From NCBI RefSeq assembly GCF_042683565.1, contig NZ_JBHUJW010000034.1, forward strand, positions 186,001 through 250,000: a DNA stretch of 64,000 nt, read 5' to 3'. Position numbers and translations under genes: made by a program. The stretch comes from Brevibacillus sp042683565 (lineage in GTDB: Bacteria; Bacillota; Bacilli; Brevibacillales; Brevibacillaceae). Below, piece by piece: positions 61,438 through 64,000 of the stretch (its first letter is position 1; each line of letters starts with the position of its first letter). The notes below the pieces were generated by a model. That model saw only the letters and a program-made list of their open reading frames with translations. It was not told the origin of the DNA and ran no database searches.

Positions 61438-61771
61438 CATCGTCGTTGTACTCATCGGCGTCGTGCTTCTGCTGCTCGCTTTCGATGTACTTTTCTTCCA
61501 ATTCGAGTATGTTATCGAGCTTAAATTGCAATAGAATCTGCTTGCTGACAATACTGCGCAGCATCCGCTCTACACTTTGGTTCACGCGAAGGAGATCCTC
61601 CAGAGAAACCTCGCCTTTCTCCAAAAAATGCTGAATTTTTTCTCCCTCTGCGTTCATAATATGGGACAAACTGATTTCTTCCATGGCAATCGAGGTCAGC
61701 AGCAGGTGAATGACCTCTTTTCGCTTCAGCTTAATGCGAGGGGTGATATCCGGAATATTGGGCAGCGCCAT
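61418..61771 (-). CDS. Paralogue of the collagen-protein N-terminal domain with an acidic tail
   Basis: Protein of 117 residues. Its first about 90 residues (MALPNIPDITPRIKLKRKE, TSIAMEEISLSHIMNAEGE) align with the N-terminal domain of the collagen-like protein (shared pattern MAxPNIPxIxP, LLLxSxAxEExSLSxI, AEGEKIQ). It then ends in a run of Asp/Glu/His instead of a collagen stalk. This looks like a scaffold or adaptor domain. The ATG at 61771 has GGAGG nine bases upstream. Confidence 0.82.
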   Translation of the reverse strand: MALPNIPDITPRIKLKRKEVIHLLLTSIAMEEISLSHIMNAEGEKIQHFLEKGEVSLEDLLRVNQSVERMLRSIVSKQILLQFKLDNILELEEKYIESEQQKHDADEYNDDDEDDDI

Positions 61772-61830
61772 CCCTCCCAACCTCCATTTCTCCAAAGTAA
61801 AAAAGTTTCAACGGCGCCTCTGCGACTCGC

Positions 61831-62907
61831 TTACTGCGTTTGCGATATCCCGGCAAAATAGGCTTCATTATGCACCACGCTCGGATGCCGGGGATTGTAC
61901 ATTCTGGCCATTTCATGGTGGAGATACGCTTTCTTCAGATCGCCTACCCGATCGTAGCAGTAGCAGAGCTGCAGATGAGGCAGCCACGTCCAGGCAGAGT
62001 GCTCTGTCATTCCCATCGTATCCTGACGCTGTTCGAGCAGAGTCGCCTGCCGATACCAGTAAATCGCCGTTCTAAAGTCCTCTTTCTCTGCGAAATAGCC
62101 GCCCAGCCTGCAGCACAACTCTGCCCGCGGCTCGCCGTAGGCCAAAGCGCGCAGCAGCGATTGCACCTGTCTGTATGGCTGCTTCAGATGGGCGTAACAC
62201 TCTGCTTGCTTGTAGCAAGCCGCCAGTTGGTCCTCTATCCAGCCCTTTCCTCCGTCCAAAAACAGCCCGTATTGCTCTGCTGCTTCCGCGTATCGTCCGT
62301 GGTCTTTCAGCTCATTGGCGAAATAGTACGTATCTCGCGGGCTAAACTCTTCCTTCCTTTCCCGCCGTTTCAGGTAGATTTGCAAGTTGCGGTCTGTGTA
62401 GGCTTTCTCTTTCCGATGCGTTACGGCAATGTCGCTATGCAGCACCTTCCCTGCGACCGCCAAATACTCATGCACAGCTCCATGCCATTGAACGCGGCAT
62501 GCTCTTCGTACAAGCCGATTTCTTCTCAGAAACTCATCAGGCTTCCCCTCGGCATCCAGCGTGAGGTAATACGGCATCGAGACGGCATCGTAATCAAAGT
62601 CATGCTGCTCTTTCAGGAGGCGAAAACGATTGCGGTCCTGCTCCTCCAGAACATCGTCGGCGTCCAGCCAAAGGATGTAGTCCTGTGTCGCCTTCCCAAA
62701 CGCAAAGTTGCGTGCAGCTGAAAAATCATCGATCCAGGCAAAATCGTAAAGCGCGGCGCCGAAGCTTTTGGCAATTTCCCTGGTGCGATCTGTAGAACCT
62801 GTATCCACGATGACGATCTCCTCCACCAAATCCCGCACAGTCGCCAAACATCGGGCCAGCGTTCCCTCCTCGTCCCGAACGATCATACAGAGGCTGATCG
62901 TGAACAT
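61831..62907 (-). CDS. Family 2 glycosyltransferase with TPR-like tail
   Basis: Protein of 358 residues with an N-terminal GT-A domain (MFTISLCMIVRDEEGTLARC; VDTGSTDRTREI; LWLDADDVLEE, the DxD-type metal site) and a C-terminal tetratricopeptide-like region (YYFANELKDHGRYAEAAEQY). It resembles SunS-type glycosyltransferases of Bacilli that glycosylate peptides. It sits next to the collagen-like gene and is transcribed in the same direction, so it may glycosylate that stalk (inference). Confidence 0.88.
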   Translation of the reverse strand: MFTISLCMIVRDEEGTLARCLATVRDLVEEIVIVDTGSTDRTREIAKSFGAALYDFAWIDDFSAARNFAFGKATQDYILWLDADDVLEEQDRNRFRLLKEQHDFDYDAVSMPYYLTLDAEGKPDEFLRRNRLVRRACRVQWHGAVHEYLAVAGKVLHSDIAVTHRKEKAYTDRNLQIYLKRRERKEEFSPRDTYYFANELKDHGRYAEAAEQYGLFLDGGKGWIEDQLAACYKQAECYAHLKQPYRQVQSLLRALAYGEPRAELCCRLGGYFAEKEDFRTAIYWYRQATLLEQRQDTMGMTEHSAWTWLPHLQLCYCYDRVGDLKKAYLHHEMARMYNPRHPSVVHNEAYFAGISQTQ

Positions 62908-63058
62908 GCAGATCGCTCCCTCCCCAACATTACTACCATCCTATTTCCGCAAGCTGTGTATTATGTATCCGGGCATATCATATGAGAATGAGTGAGGAGT
63001 ACCTTCACGCCGCCGCTTCCTTTACGAAAAACAGATTTCCCGAACACGAGGTGATTCG

Positions 63059-64000
63059 ATGAGCCCGAAACCACGGGTCCTGATCGGCAGCCCTGTCTGC
63101 CAGAAGCCCGAAATACTCCGCATGTTTTTTCATTCGCTGGATCATCTGGACAGCCAGGCGGCGGACGTTTCCTACGCCTTTGTCGATGACAATACCGATG
63201 CCTTGTCCAGCCAAATGCTTCGCTCGTTCGCGGGCCGCTTCCCGGACCGCTCTGTCATCTTCCCGGGGAACACCGAGCGCCCTCCTTACATTCGCGATGA
63301 GAATACGCACTATTGGAACGAGGACTTGATCTGGAAGGTCGCCGACTACAAAAACCGCTTGATCGACTACGCCAAACGCCAGCATTTCGACGCCCTTTTC
63401 CTGGTTGATTCAGATCTGTTGCTGCAGCCCGATACATTGGCCATTTTGCTCAACAGCGACAAGGAGATCGTATCAGAAATTTTCTGGACGAGTTGGCAGC
63501 CGCAATCGCTCCCCGCCCCGCAGGTCTGGCTCTCGGATCAGTACACGCAGTATGAGCACGCCCCGAACGAGCAGCTCTCCTCCCAGGAACAGCTGATCCG
63601 GCAAATGGCTTTTTACAGCAAGCTGCGCGTTCCCGGCCTGTACGAGGTAGGAGGGCTGGGTGCATGCACGCTGATCCGGCGATCTGCCTTGGAAGCCGGC
63701 GTCCATTTTGGCAAAATCAAAAACGTCAGCTTCTGGGGCGAGGATCGGCATTTTTGCATACGCGCAGTTGCTTTAGGCTTTTCCCTTTTTGTAGATACGC
63801 ATCGTCCCGCCTTTCACGTCTATCGGGAGTCGGATTATGCCGAAGCTGCAAACTGGATGAAGCAAGTCTACGGTTCTTCTCCTGCGCAGACAGGAGTGCC
63901 CGGCACACCTGTCAGAAGGTCTTCCGCCTGCACTCGCCCCAAAATCACACTGTCGATGATCGTTCGCAACGAAGCAGACAAACATCTCAGCCACATCCTC
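63059..64000 (+). CDS. Large tandem glycosyltransferase (3' end cut by window edge)
   Basis: The frame is open from the ATG at 63059 (GAGGTGATTCG upstream) to the window end, 314 codons. The first about 280 residues form a glycosyltransferase-like domain (RVLIGSPVCQKPEILRMF; FDALFLVDSDLLLQPDTL with a DSDLLL metal motif; EVGGLGACTLIRRSAL; FWGEDRHFCIRA). A second domain then begins (KITLSMIVRNEADKHLSHI) that matches the start of the opposite-strand glycosyltransferase at 62907. So it is a two-domain enzyme, divergent from that gene and likely in the same glycosylation locus. Confidence 0.85.
   Translation, partial: MSPKPRVLIGSPVCQKPEILRMFFHSLDHLDSQAADVSYAFVDDNTDALSSQMLRSFAGRFPDRSVIFPGNTERPPYIRDENTHYWNEDLIWKVADYKNRLIDYAKRQHFDALFLVDSDLLLQPDTLAILLNSDKEIVSEIFWTSWQPQSLPAPQVWLSDQYTQYEHAPNEQLSSQEQLIRQMAFYSKLRVPGLYEVGGLGACTLIRRSALEAGVHFGKIKNVSFWGEDRHFCIRAVALGFSLFVDTHRPAFHVYRESDYAEAANWMKQVYGSSPAQTGVPGTPVRRSSACTRPKITLSMIVRNEADKHLSHIL

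Overview
The window looks like a stretch of chromosome from a spore-forming Bacillota of the Brevibacillus/Paenibacillaceae type. This is inferred from gene content and by-eye base composition (GC-rich third positions), not from a database match. Supporting genes are a caa3-type cytochrome oxidase set (ctaA, B, C, D, E, F, G and M), the MrfAB repair pair, a YdjO cold-inducible protein, a HisK_N-type kinase and a collagen-like spore-surface-type protein. Shine-Dalgarno sequences are strong (AAGGAGG/GGAGGTG). No rRNA, tRNA, CRISPR array, insertion sequence or prophage gene was seen.

Layout: 0-3.7 kb holds sbcC (cut by the window edge) and sbcD, followed by a metallo-beta-lactamase-fold gene. 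From 4.9 to 8.4 kb are the heme A synthesis and oxidase assembly genes ctaA, ctaB, ctaM and ctaG. From 8.6 to 29.3 kb, all on the minus strand, is an aerobic phenylacetate (paa) island in three transcription blocks. Block 1 is paaABCD plus an aldehyde dehydrogenase. Block 2 is a branched-chain-amino-acid-type ABC transporter (livHMGFJ order) and a cytosolic chemoreceptor-like protein. Block 3 is the repressor paaX and the long EthD/paaI/thioesterase/enoyl-CoA hydratase/paaK/paaF/paaG/paaH1/paaH2/thiolase/paaJ/thioesterase operon. The structural genes ctaCDEF follow at 29.5-33.3 kb, so the paa island lies between ctaF and ctaG, which are neighbours in Bacillus subtilis.

The phenylacetate pathway can be followed gene by gene. 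PaaK makes phenylacetyl-CoA, PaaABC(D) makes the ring epoxide, and PaaG isomerises it to the oxepin. A free-standing aldehyde dehydrogenase and a crotonase probably replace PaaZ. The thiolases, PaaF and a PaaH split into two genes then complete beta-oxidation. Three promoters (paaA, paaX and the paaK operon) carry the same AACGTT-based repeats, which are the likely PaaX operators.

From 34 to 64 kb are accessory and housekeeping genes: a drug/metabolite exporter, a DUF2512 protein, a SurA-N foldase-like protein, a membrane multicopper oxidase, an acetyltransferase, a serine hydrolase, mrfB-mrfA with a LexA-like box, a MarR regulator, an iron alcohol dehydrogenase and a VWA lipoprotein. A three-gene MFS/HlyD efflux operon and a neighbouring membrane protein share a TetR-type palindrome. 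Next come DedA, a DUF1254 protein, an ECF41 sigma factor, three small genes and a histidine kinase. The window ends in a probable spore-surface glycoprotein locus: a collagen-like protein, a paralogue of its N-terminal domain, an unknown protein and two divergent glycosyltransferases, the last cut by the window edge.
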